64,000 nt of DNA from Pseudomonadota bacterium (GTDB lineage: Bacteria; Pseudomonadota; Alphaproteobacteria; Rhizobiales; Phreatobacteraceae), in assembly GCA_020161695.1 (NCBI GenBank), contig JAIUOO010000010.1, positions 62,001-126,000 of the forward strand. Direction: 5' to 3'. Under the pieces are notes generated by a model. The model saw only the letters and a program-made list of their open reading frames with translations. It was not told the DNA's origin and made no database searches. Positions within the stretch are counted from its first letter, which is position 1. The number at the start of each line of letters is the position of its first letter. Shown piece after piece: positions 8,737 through 19,502 of the stretch. Both the position numbers and the translations under genes were made by a program.

Positions 8737-9729
8737 ATGACAGTTACTCGCCGCAGCGCGATCATCGCAGGCGCCGGACTTGCCACACTTGCCACGCCGC
8801 TGCGCGCGCAGCAGGCCAAGCTCAAATGGGCGCATGTCTACGAGACGGGCGAGCCCTACCACACGGAAGCGGTCTGGGCTGCGGGCGAGATCGCCAAGCG
8901 GACCAACGGCAAGTACCAGATCGACGTGTTCCCGGCATCGCAGCTCGGCAACGAGAACCAGATCAACGAGGGCCTCGCGCTGGCGACCGTCGACATGATC
9001 TATACCGGCGTCGCCTTCGCCGGCTCGATCCACCGGCCCATCGCGATCACCAACGCCCCCTATGTGCTGCGCGACTTCAACCACTGGAAGGCGTATCGCG
9101 ACGCGCCGCTGTTCCGGCAGATCGCCGGCGGCTACGAGAACCGCACACGCCACAAGGTGGCGGCGCTGACCTATTACGGCGAGCGGCACGTGACCGCCAA
9201 CAAGGCGATCAACAAGCCGGAAGACATGCGCGGCATGAAGCTGCGCGTGCCGCCGGCGCCGCTGTTCCTGATGTTCACCAAGTCGGTTGGCGCGAACGCG
9301 ACGCCCATCGCCTTCGCCGAGGTCTATCTGGCGCTCCAGCAGGGCACGGTGGACGGGCAGGAGAACCCGCTGCCGACCATCATGGCGAAGAAGTTCTACG
9401 AGGTGCAGAGCCACATCATGCTCACCGGCCACATCACGGAGTCGCTCGTCTCCGTGGTCGGCAACCATGTCTGGGGCAGGCTCTCGAGCGCCGAGAAGGA
9501 TATTTTCAGCGAGGTGCTGATGCAGGCGGCCGCGCGCGCGAGCGACCAGATTCGCGAGCAGGAGCAGAAGCTGGCCGACGAGTTCCGCAAGCTCGGCAAG
9601 ACGGTCATCGCGCCTGATCGGGCGGCGTTCCGCGCCGCGGCGCTGCCGCTGCACAACGACGCGGGCTCCGGCGCCGGCTGGTCCAAGGCCGAGTACGACG
9701 CGCTGCAGGGCCTCGCGCCGGCCAGCTGA
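8737..9729 (+). CDS. dctP: TRAP transporter substrate-binding protein, DctP family
   Basis: Periplasmic receptor of a tripartite ATP-independent transporter, 330 residues. The N-terminus MTVTRRSAIIAGAGLATLAT is a signal peptide with a twin arginine, cut probably after LRAQ. The DctP fold is shown by WAHVYETGEPYHTEAVWAAGEIAKRT, VFPASQLGNENQINEGLALATVDM, and the region LRVPPAPLFLMFTKSVGANATPIAFAEVYLALQQGTVDGQENP, which contains the conserved arginine that binds the ligand carboxylate and the QGTVDGQENP signature. A GGGAGG ribosome site precedes the ATG. It is the first gene of dctP-dctQ-dctM. The carboxylate carried is not known. Confidence 0.95.
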   Translation: MTVTRRSAIIAGAGLATLATPLRAQQAKLKWAHVYETGEPYHTEAVWAAGEIAKRTNGKYQIDVFPASQLGNENQINEGLALATVDMIYTGVAFAGSIHRPIAITNAPYVLRDFNHWKAYRDAPLFRQIAGGYENRTRHKVAALTYYGERHVTANKAINKPEDMRGMKLRVPPAPLFLMFTKSVGANATPIAFAEVYLALQQGTVDGQENPLPTIMAKKFYEVQSHIMLTGHITESLVSVVGNHVWGRLSSAEKDIFSEVLMQAAARASDQIREQEQKLADEFRKLGKTVIAPDRAAFRAAALPLHNDAGSGAGWSKAEYDALQGLAPAS

Positions 9730-9827
9730 CGGACCTTCCGCCTCAAGGGGTGCCGGATGATCCGGCGCCCTTCCGTCCTTCCTGCCACGAGCCGGGCGCG
9801 GCTAGCGCCCGCCCGCGAGAGCGCCCC

Positions 9828-10409
9828 ATGTCGGAACCACCGAAATCCCCGTCCGCGCCCGGAGTCGACCCGAACCTCGAGGACGTCCATCTGATCGTTG
9901 CGACCGACGAGGAGGTCACCGTCGAGTATTTCCCCGAGGACTGGCTCGCCATCGGCATCTTCTGGTCGCTCGCCGTTATCGTCTTCCTGCAGTTCTTCAC
10001 CCGCTACGTGCTCAACAACTCGCTCGCCTGGACCGAGGAGATCGCCCGCTACCTGCTGATGGTGCTGGTCTTCGTCGGCGGCGCGATGGTGACGCGCCGG
10101 CGCACGCAGATCGCCGTGGAACTCGTCAGCAACGTCATGAAGGATGGACCGGCCAAGCGGGTGCTGATCGCCGCCGTCGGCCTTTTCAGCCTTGGCTTCG
10201 TCGCCATCCTCGCCTGGCTGTCGGTGCTAATCACCGAGCGGATGCACAACCTCTACATGACCGTCTTCGACTGGCCGATGTCGCTGGTCTATGGCGGCAT
10301 CGCCATCGGCTGCTTCCTGATGGTCTGGCGGCAGGCCCAGAACCTCTGGCGCGACGCCCGCGCCGGCTTCCGGCGGGAACCCGCCTCACCCCAGGACACG
10401 AACGGCTGA
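9828..10409 (+). CDS. dctQ: TRAP transporter small membrane subunit, DctQ family
   Basis: Small inner-membrane subunit of the TRAP transporter, 193 residues, with four predicted membrane spans (about WLAIGIFWSLAVIVFLQFF, YLLMVLVFVGGAMVT, VLIAAVGLFSLGFVAILAWL and SLVYGGIAIGCFLMVW). The DctQ motif FTRYVLNNSLAWTEEIARYLL lies between the first two spans. It carries a 40-residue, acidic and proline-rich N-terminal tail that is longer than usual for the family. I chose the ATG at 9828 (GAGAG upstream) over the in-frame ATG at 9750, whose extra residues look like translated intergenic sequence. It lies between dctP and dctM. Confidence 0.93.
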   Translation: MSEPPKSPSAPGVDPNLEDVHLIVATDEEVTVEYFPEDWLAIGIFWSLAVIVFLQFFTRYVLNNSLAWTEEIARYLLMVLVFVGGAMVTRRRTQIAVELVSNVMKDGPAKRVLIAAVGLFSLGFVAILAWLSVLITERMHNLYMTVFDWPMSLVYGGIAIGCFLMVWRQAQNLWRDARAGFRREPASPQDTNG

Positions 10410-10425
10410 GCGGGCGCGCATCGTC

Positions 10426-11706
10426 ATGACCATCGTCATCTTCATCTTCCTCATCGCCCTGCTCGCGGGCATTCCGGTCTTCATCGCGCTGTCGAGTTCG
10501 GCGCTGATCTACACCCACTTCATCGCCCATATCCCGGACTTCGTGGTGCTGCACCGGATGGCGGGCGGGCTGGATTCGTTCCCGCTGCTCGCGGTGCCCT
10601 TCTTCATCCTCGCCGGCAACCTGATGAACTCGGCCGGCATCACCAACAAGATCTACGACTTCGCGGTGGCGGTGGCCGGCTGGATGCGCGGCGGCCTCGC
10701 GCAGGTGAACATCGTCGGCTCCGTGATCTTCGCGGGCATGTCCGGCACCGCCATCGCGGATGCCGCCGGGCTCGGCACGATCGAGATCAAGGCGATGAAG
10801 GACCACGGCTACTCGACCGAGTTCGCCGTCGGCGTCACGGCGGCGTCATCGACGCTCGGGCCGATCATCCCGCCGTCGCTGCCCTTCGTCATCTACGGGA
10901 TGATGGCGAACGTCTCCATCGGCGCGCTGTTCCTCGGCGGCGTCGTACCCGGCATCGTCATGACGGCCTTCATGATGTTCTACGTCTGGTGGTGCGCGCG
11001 GAAGTACAATATGGGCCGCGACCAGATCTTCCGCTGGACCGTGCTCGGCCAGACCTTCATTGCCGCCCTGCCGGCGCTGCTGACGCCCATGATCATCATC
11101 GGCGGCATGACGTTCGGCTGGTTCACGCCCACCGAGGCTGCGATCGCCGCCTGCACCTGGGCGCTGATCCTAGGCTTCCTCCTCTATCGCTCGCTGACCT
11201 GGAAGCGGCTCTACAAGGTGACGCTCGACACGATCGAGACGACGGCGGGCGTGCTGCTGATCGTCGCGGCGGCCTCGCTGTTCGGCTGGGTGCTGACCAC
11301 GACGCGGCTGACCGAGATGGCGGCCGAGGGTCTGCTGTCGATCACCTCCAACCCCTATGTGATCCTCGTCCTCGTCAACATCCTGCTGCTGATCGTCGGC
11401 TGCTTCCTGGAGCCCATCGCCTCGATCAGCATCCTCGTGCCGGTGCTGATGCCGATCCTCCTGAAGGTCGGCATCGACCCCGTCCATTTCGGCGTGATGA
11501 TGACGCTCAACCTGATGATCGGGCTGCTGCACCCGCCGCTGGGCATGGTGCTGTTCGTCCTCGCCCGAATATCCGGCCTCACCGTGGAGCGGACGACCGT
11601 CGCGATCCTGCCCTGGCTGATCCCGCTGCTCCTGTCGCTGGCGGCCGTCACGTTCATTCCCGAACTGACGCTGTGGCTGCCGCGGCAGATGGGCATGCTG
11701 AAATGA
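10426..11706 (+). CDS. dctM: TRAP transporter large permease, DctM family
   Basis: The large, sodium-motive permease of the TRAP system, 426 residues with about twelve hydrophobic spans. Family hallmarks are visible in order: AVPFFILAGNLMNSAGIT, GSVIFAGMSGTAIADAAGLG, GVTAASSTLGPIIPPSLPFVIYG, the TPTEAA motif and the C-terminal LNLMIGLLHPPLGMVLFVLA. It starts 16 bp after dctQ stops and ends the operon. It would exchange an organic acid for sodium. Downstream genes are convergent and encode a MaoC hydratase and an acyl-CoA ligase, which hints that the imported acid may be activated to a CoA ester. Confidence 0.95.
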   Translation: MTIVIFIFLIALLAGIPVFIALSSSALIYTHFIAHIPDFVVLHRMAGGLDSFPLLAVPFFILAGNLMNSAGITNKIYDFAVAVAGWMRGGLAQVNIVGSVIFAGMSGTAIADAAGLGTIEIKAMKDHGYSTEFAVGVTAASSTLGPIIPPSLPFVIYGMMANVSIGALFLGGVVPGIVMTAFMMFYVWWCARKYNMGRDQIFRWTVLGQTFIAALPALLTPMIIIGGMTFGWFTPTEAAIAACTWALILGFLLYRSLTWKRLYKVTLDTIETTAGVLLIVAAASLFGWVLTTTRLTEMAAEGLLSITSNPYVILVLVNILLLIVGCFLEPIASISILVPVLMPILLKVGIDPVHFGVMMTLNLMIGLLHPPLGMVLFVLARISGLTVERTTVAILPWLIPLLLSLAAVTFIPELTLWLPRQMGMLK

Positions 11707-11731
11707 CGTGTTGAAGTAACTTGCGAGCGGC

Positions 11732-11749
11732 GGCGGGCAAAGGCCCGCC
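11732..11749. terminator. GC-rich hairpin between the convergent dctM and maoC-like genes
   Basis: A 7 bp perfect stem GGCGGGC/GCCCGCC with an AAAG loop sits in the 55 bp convergent gap. It has no T-run on either side, so it may slow or help end transcription from both directions but is not a classical intrinsic terminator. Confidence 0.4.
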
Positions 11750-11761
11750 CCGCGCCCCGTC

Positions 11762-12208
11762 TCAGTCCTGCGGCGGGCGCGACATCATGATCTTCGCCTT
11801 GCCGCGCTGAACCACTTCGTCGCGCTGGTTGACGATGTCGAGGGCGAAGTCGACGATGCCGCGATCCGGCTTGCTCGTCGCGCGCTTGTCCGAGACCGTC
11901 ACGCGGACATGGACCGTGTCGCCGGGCCGGACAGCACCGCTGAACGTCCAGGCGATGTCGAGCAGGGCCAGAACCGTGCCGTCGAACAGGCCGGCGCGGG
12001 AGGCGAGGCCGAAGGCCATGCCGACCAGCATGGGCCCATGGGCCACGCGCCCGCCGAAGGGCGTTGCCGCGGCGAAGACATCGTCGGTGTGCAGCGGGTT
12101 GTAGTCGGCCGTCAGTCCGGCGAACTGCATGATGTCGGCGTCGATGATGGTGCGGCGGGGCGTGACATGAACCGCGCCGATCTCCAGGGCGTCGAAGGTC
12201 AGGCCCAT
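11762..12208 (-). CDS. MaoC-family hot-dog dehydratase ((R)-enoyl-CoA hydratase-like)
   Basis: A 148-residue single hot-dog protein. The hydratase 2 motif is clear: FAGLTADYNPLHTDDVFAAATPFGGRVAHG holds the catalytic Asp (AxDYNPLH) and His, near residues 34-39. It ends with a beta strand set typical of MaoC (RPGDTVHVRVTVSDKR, VVQRGKAKIMM). Such enzymes add water to trans-2-enoyl-CoA to give (R)-3-hydroxyacyl-CoA, or act on mesaconyl-type CoA esters in the MaoC-like subgroup. It lies 3 bp downstream of the acyl-CoA ligase and is evidently co-transcribed with it, which fits hydration after activation and desaturation of an acid. Confidence 0.9.
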   Translation of the reverse strand: MGLTFDALEIGAVHVTPRRTIIDADIMQFAGLTADYNPLHTDDVFAAATPFGGRVAHGPMLVGMAFGLASRAGLFDGTVLALLDIAWTFSGAVRPGDTVHVRVTVSDKRATSKPDRGIVDFALDIVNQRDEVVQRGKAKIMMSRPPQD

Positions 12209-12211
12209 GAT

Positions 12212-13888
12212 CTAGCCCGCCGTTCCCGGATTGCGCTTCTTCGCGGCGCGCAGGTCGAAGACCTCGGGCAAGGTCCGCGGATCGACGCCGGAGGGGTAGA
12301 TGTTGTGCTTCTGGATCTTCTGCGTGCCGGTGGTCGGCAGGGTCTCGACGAAATGCAGCCAGCCGGGCGCCTTGAAATAGGCAAGCTCGGCGTTGCAATG
12401 GGCGAACAGCGCCTCCGCCGTGGCGCGCGTTGCCGGAGCGTCGTCGGCCAGCACGATGCAGGCCAGCACTTCCTCCTCGCGGATGTCGTCGGGGATGGCG
12501 AGGACCGCCACTGACTTCACCCAGTCATGGGCCTGCAGCACCGCTTCCACTTCGGCCGCCGCGATGTTCTCGCCGGAGCGGCGGATGATGTTCTTCTTGC
12601 GGTCGACGAAATGCAGCATGCCGTCCGCGTCCTGCCGCACCGTGTCGCCGGTGTGGAACCAGCCGCCGCGCCAGGCTTCGGCGGTCGCCTTCTCGTCCTT
12701 GAGATATCCCGAATAGAAGTGCTTGCGCGGTGTCGCCTCGGAATGGCGGATGACCATTTCGCCGGGCTGGCCGCGCGGCACGTCCGCGTCGCGCTCATCG
12801 ACCACGCGCACCTCCACGCCCGGCACGGGGTGGCCGAAAGCGCGGGTGCCGGCCGCGCGCGGCGGAACGTTGTCGAGCAGCACGCGCACCATTTCGGTCA
12901 TGCCCCAGACCTCGAGGAGGGGAAAGCCGAACCGCTGCTCGAAAGCCGTGTGGAGCTGTGGTTCGACGCCCGCGCCAATGGCGAAGCGCACGCCGTGGCT
13001 CCGGTCGGTGTCGCTCGCCGGGCGGTTCATGAGCAGGGGAATGATGATGCCGAGATAGTGGGCGATGGTCGCGCGCGTCTCCGCGATTTCCGGCCACCAG
13101 CGTTCCGGATTGAAGCGGTCGGGCTGGATCTGGCAGCTGCCGGTCAGCATGGCCGCATAGAACGACACGATCGAGGAATTGACGTGGTAGACGGGCAGCG
13201 GGTTGTAGATGCGCTCCCCGCCCGCCCGAAATGCCGCGAGGTGGCCGCGCTCGGCATACCAGGCTCCCGACGCGAGTTCGTAGCCGTGGGACAGCATGCA
13301 GCCCTTCGGCCGCCCCGTCGTCCCCGAGGTGTAGAGGATGCTCGCCTCGCTCTCTGCCGACACGGCGCCGCCGCGGGGCGCTGTTGTGGGCCGAGCGAGG
13401 TTTGACAGGTCCTCGAATACGGCGACGGGGGGCCGGTGGTTGCTGGCCGTGATGCCGGCCGCAAGCTGGTCCTGACGCTCGGGCGCGACGATGGCGAGAT
13501 CCACCTCGGAATGATCGACCAGATAGGCGATCTCGCCGGCGCGATAGTCCGGATTGACCGGCACGCAGGAAACGCCGAGCGTGTTCAGAGCCAGCTTGTG
13601 CAGGAAGTGCTCGGGGCGGTTGTCGAGCAGCATGGCAACGCGGTGGCCGTGGCCGAAGCCGGCGGCTCGGTAGGCTTCCGCGAGGCGGGTCACCTCGCGC
13701 CGCGCGGCCGCATAGTCGATCTCGTAGCCCTGCCGGTGCCACGGCCGGCGCGCGCCGGACGGCACGGCGAGGAAGGCACGGCCGGAATAGGCTTCGGCGG
13801 CCCTGGCGAAGGCCTCGCCGATGGTCGTGTCCTCGCCGAAGGGGATCAGCGGCGCCGCGGTCGGGTCAGGATCAGCGGATGGCCCCAT
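12212..13888 (-). CDS. AMP-forming acyl-CoA ligase (ANL superfamily)
   Basis: A 558-residue adenylate-forming enzyme that activates a carboxylic acid with ATP and CoA. The ANL motifs are complete: ILYTSGTTGRPKGCMLSHG (A3, about residue 188), GMTEMVR (A5), GGWFHTGD (A7), KKNIIRRSGENIAAAEVE (A8) and a C-terminal TGTQKIQKH with the catalytic lysine. The short-patch similarities (YHVNSSIVSFYAAMLTG) resemble crotonobetaine/carnitine- and long-chain-type ligases, but the substrate cannot be fixed. It is followed by a MaoC hydratase in the same operon and is convergent with the TRAP genes. It may activate the acid they import; that is inference. Confidence 0.92.
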   Translation of the reverse strand: MGPSADPDPTAAPLIPFGEDTTIGEAFARAAEAYSGRAFLAVPSGARRPWHRQGYEIDYAAARREVTRLAEAYRAAGFGHGHRVAMLLDNRPEHFLHKLALNTLGVSCVPVNPDYRAGEIAYLVDHSEVDLAIVAPERQDQLAAGITASNHRPPVAVFEDLSNLARPTTAPRGGAVSAESEASILYTSGTTGRPKGCMLSHGYELASGAWYAERGHLAAFRAGGERIYNPLPVYHVNSSIVSFYAAMLTGSCQIQPDRFNPERWWPEIAETRATIAHYLGIIIPLLMNRPASDTDRSHGVRFAIGAGVEPQLHTAFEQRFGFPLLEVWGMTEMVRVLLDNVPPRAAGTRAFGHPVPGVEVRVVDERDADVPRGQPGEMVIRHSEATPRKHFYSGYLKDEKATAEAWRGGWFHTGDTVRQDADGMLHFVDRKKNIIRRSGENIAAAEVEAVLQAHDWVKSVAVLAIPDDIREEEVLACIVLADDAPATRATAEALFAHCNAELAYFKAPGWLHFVETLPTTGTQKIQKHNIYPSGVDPRTLPEVFDLRAAKKRNPGTAG

Positions 13889-13913
13889 GGTGGTCGTTTC
13901 TCCCGAAGCTTAT

Positions 13914-13926
13914 TGAATTTTGTTCA
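13914..13926. promoter_or_regulatory. Inverted repeat TGAA-5 bp-TTCA upstream of the acyl-CoA ligase
   Basis: A 13 bp imperfectly spaced palindrome in an AT-rich island 25 bp upstream of the ligase start. Repressors of fatty-acid and aromatic-acid operons (TetR type) use such sites, but the motif is short and could be chance. Confidence 0.22.
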
Positions 13927-14089
13927 TTTGCGCGGACGATAGGCTCGACTGCGGGCCGCGGGCAAGACCCGTAAACCGCTGCGCGAAGCCCACAGGCTCC
14001 GGTGGCCGGCGGCTGGCAAGCCGGAGCGCGAGGCCGTAGCTTCTATCACGACCGACCGCCGCTTTCCCGCGATCCCGAAGGACTTTCGC

Positions 14090-14971
14090 ATGCCCGTATC
14101 GCTCGACACGCTGAACAGCGCCTCAAGGGAAGAGTTCGTCGCCGCGCTCGGCGGCCTGTTCGAACACTCGCCCTGGGTGGCCGAGGCCGCGTTTGGCAAG
14201 AGGCCCTTCGCGACCGTCGCGGCGCTGCACGAGGCGATGATACAGGCGGTTCTCGACAGCCCGCGCGAGACCAGGATCGCGTTCCTGAAGGCGCATCCGG
14301 ACCTTGCCGGCAAGGCGGCACGGGCAGGCGACATGGCGCCCGCCTCGGTGTCGGAACAGGCGGGCCTCGGACTGGACCGGCTGTCGGACGAGGAATACGA
14401 GACGTTCCAGAGGTTGAACGCTGCCTATCTCACGCGTTTCGGCTTTCCGTTCATCGTCTGTGTGCGCCGGCAGACGCGCGACGCGGTGCTGGCATCCTAC
14501 GAGCCGCGCCTCGCCAATGACGAGGCGAGCGAACTTGCCCGCGCCCTCGACGAGATCGCCCATATCACCCGGCTCAGGCTGGCCGAGGCGGTGGAGGGGC
14601 CCGGCATGCCAGCCGTGGCAGGCCATCTCTCGACCCATGTGCTCGACACCTATCACGGCGAGCCGGCGGCAGGCATCCGGATCGAACTGTTCGAGGTGGG
14701 CTCAAGCGGGCGCGCCCGGATCGCGGAGGCGGTGACCAACAAGGACGGGCGCACCGATGCGCCGCTGATCCACGGCAAGCCGCTCAGGCGCGGCCGCTAC
14801 GAACTGGTGTTCCATACGGAGGCCTATTTCCGGCGGCGCGGCGTGACACTGCCCGAAATCCCGTTCATCGGCGATGCGGTGATCCGCTTCGGCATCGACC
14901 AGCCCGAGGGCCGCTACCACGTGCCTCTCGTCATGACGCCCTGGAGCACGGCGACCTACCGCGGAAGCTGA
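14090..14971 (+). CDS. Fused OHCU decarboxylase / 5-hydroxyisourate hydrolase
   Basis: A two-domain enzyme of 293 residues for the last steps from urate to (S)-allantoin. Residues 1-165 are a UraD-type decarboxylase: catalytic His26 in FEHSPWVAE, HPDLAGKA at 69-76, SVSEQAG near 87 and FGFPFIVC at 117-124. Residues 179-293 are a transthyretin-like HIU hydrolase (UraH): LSTHVLDTYHGEPAAGI with the conserved His183, a central RR segment, and the diagnostic C-terminal YRGS tetrapeptide. Both active sites look intact. In the pathway UraH acts first, then UraD, so the domain order is reversed relative to the reactions, as in plant allantoin synthase. No urate oxidase or other purine gene is in the window; an MFS carrier follows. 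Confidence 0.95.
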   Translation: MPVSLDTLNSASREEFVAALGGLFEHSPWVAEAAFGKRPFATVAALHEAMIQAVLDSPRETRIAFLKAHPDLAGKAARAGDMAPASVSEQAGLGLDRLSDEEYETFQRLNAAYLTRFGFPFIVCVRRQTRDAVLASYEPRLANDEASELARALDEIAHITRLRLAEAVEGPGMPAVAGHLSTHVLDTYHGEPAAGIRIELFEVGSSGRARIAEAVTNKDGRTDAPLIHGKPLRRGRYELVFHTEAYFRRRGVTLPEIPFIGDAVIRFGIDQPEGRYHVPLVMTPWSTATYRGS

Positions 14972-15062
14972 TGGCGCGAGCGGTCGCACGGCTGCCGTGC
15001 GGCGATATCCGCGCGGCGCGGTCGCCGTTCGTGCTATGGGCAGCGTCCCTGATGGCCCGCTC

Positions 15063-16286
15063 ATGACGATCCGCCCCGACAGCGCACCGGCCCTTGCCGC
15101 CACCCCGTCCGAGATGCCGCTTCTCGTGCAGGTCTCGCTGGCGCATCTCGTCAGCCACCTGCACATCATGACGCTGCCCGCGCTGTTGCCGCTGCTGCCG
15201 GCGCATTTCGGCACGACCTTCGTCGGCATCGGCTTCGCGCTGACGGTGTTCAACCTCGTCTCGCTGCTGGTCCAGACGCCGATGGGCTTCATCAGCGACC
15301 GGTTTGGCGCGCGCCGCGTGCTGATCGGCGGGCTGCTGCTGGGCGGCGCCAGCTTCATGCTTCTCGCCGTCACGCAGAGCTACGCGGCACTGATCGTCGC
15401 CATGGCGGCAGCCGGCATCGCCAACGGCGTCTATCACCCGGCCGATTACGCGCTGCTCGCCAATGGTATCGACGGCAAGAGGATGGGGCGCGCCTTCTCG
15501 ATCCACACGTTCGCCGGCTATCTCGGCACGGCGATCGCACCCGTTCTGCTGCTCGGCACCGCGGCTTTCGCAGGTCTGCCGCAGGCCTTCGCGGTCGCGG
15601 GCCTGATCGCCTTCGCCGTCGCGCTGCTGCTCATCCTCGCGCCTGCCGCCGGCGCGATGCCGCGCAAGGTCGCCAGGTCGGCGGCGGAGGGTGGTGCACC
15701 GGCGCCGCGCCGCACCGGGCTCGTCACCGGCGCGGTGGTCTCGCTGACGATCATGTTCGCGCTGCTGAGCCTCTCGACCGGCGGCATCCAGTCCTTCTCG
15801 GTCTCGGCGCTGGTCGCGGGCTATGGCATCGACCTGCCGTCGGCCAATGCGGCGCTGACCGCCTTCCTGTTCGCCAGCGCGGCCGGCGTGCTTGCCGGCG
15901 GCGGGCTCGCCGACCGAACCGCGCGCCACGGCATGGTGGCGGCCGGCGCTTTCCTCGCCACGGCGGCGATCAGCCTCACGCTGGCGCTGACCAGCCCGTC
16001 CGCGCTGGTTGCGCTGCTGCTGCTCGGCCTTGCCGGCTTCCTGTCCGGCATCATCACGCCCTCGCGCGACATGATGGTGCGCGCCGCGGCGCCCCCGGGC
16101 GCTGAGGGCATCGTCTTCGGGATGGTCTCGACGGGTTTCAATATCGGCGGGCTGGTCGGCCCGCTGCTCTATGCGGCGCTGCTGGACAGCGGCGCGAACC
16201 GCATGATCTTCGCGGTCGCCGCCTGCTTCATGGTGGCGACCGTCTTGCTCGCGCTCGTTCAGGAACGTCGGAGCAGCGCCACCTGA
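15063..16286 (+). CDS. MFS transporter
   Basis: A 407-residue major facilitator with about twelve hydrophobic spans and a longer central loop (about residues 195-215, rich in Arg, Ala and Pro). The MFS motif between spans 2 and 3 is visible as GFISDRFGARRVLIGG, and the related loop in the second half as GGGLADRTARHG. The ATG at 15063 was preferred to the in-frame ATG at 14997 because it gives a compact N-terminus. It starts 91 bp after the ureide-pathway fusion gene and reads in the same direction, so a purine or ureide substrate is possible, but sugar-efflux and drug-efflux types look similar and I cannot decide. Confidence 0.88.
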   Translation: MTIRPDSAPALAATPSEMPLLVQVSLAHLVSHLHIMTLPALLPLLPAHFGTTFVGIGFALTVFNLVSLLVQTPMGFISDRFGARRVLIGGLLLGGASFMLLAVTQSYAALIVAMAAAGIANGVYHPADYALLANGIDGKRMGRAFSIHTFAGYLGTAIAPVLLLGTAAFAGLPQAFAVAGLIAFAVALLLILAPAAGAMPRKVARSAAEGGAPAPRRTGLVTGAVVSLTIMFALLSLSTGGIQSFSVSALVAGYGIDLPSANAALTAFLFASAAGVLAGGGLADRTARHGMVAAGAFLATAAISLTLALTSPSALVALLLLGLAGFLSGIITPSRDMMVRAAAPPGAEGIVFGMVSTGFNIGGLVGPLLYAALLDSGANRMIFAVAACFMVATVLLALVQERRSSAT

Positions 16287-16314
16287 CGCGGCGCTGCCGG
16301 GCCTTCAGGCCGGC

Positions 16315-19107
<2,793 letters not shown>

Positions 19108-19502
19108 GTGCGTTCCTTCACTTGGGGCCGGCCGGGAGAGTGTCGAAAGGCTCAGTCGCGACGAAAGCCTTCCGGGTTCAACCCGGTCCCGCACCCCACA
19201 AGGCGGGTGGCGGAGCGCCCCGTGCGCTCCGGCCTGAAGCCCCGGCGGGATTGGGGTCGCGGAGCGGCGCGAAAACCACGCATTTCCGACAACCCGCGAC
19301 AGATATGGACGGGGCATAGGGTTGTCAATTCGGCCGGAAACGGGCATTGCTGCCGCAACTGGCGGTCCCGTCCCGGCGTCGTCCCTCCAGGCCCATGCCT
19401 TCCCCTCCCGCCGCCGCGTCAAGTTCGGGCGGCATTGGACCTTCAAAGCGCCACAAGTGCCCGCCAAGGCACATATTCCGTGACACGAGGCTCCGCTTCC
19501 CG
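19108..19502. other. Divergent secA / prolyl-isomerase intergenic region with hairpins in the secA leader
   Basis: This 395 bp stretch has no gene. On the secA side it would be a leader of about 185 nt holding two hairpins: CGGAGCGC/GCGCTCCG at 19211-19231 (8 bp stem) and CCGGG/CCCGG around a five-base loop at 19172-19186. The half facing the isomerase gene has no promoter I could pick out with confidence. Confidence 0.5.
19300..19328 (-). promoter_or_regulatory. Sigma-70-type promoter of secA
   Basis: Reading leftward, TTGACA (19323-19328) and TATCTG (19300-19305) are separated by exactly 17 bp. The -35 box is a perfect consensus match. Transcription would start near 19293, giving a leader of about 185 nt before secA. 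Confidence 0.65.

Noticed and set aside
19108-19300. A SecM-like arrest peptide in the secA leader
   Set aside because: No open frame with a ribosome site and arrest-like motif is present between the promoter and secA.
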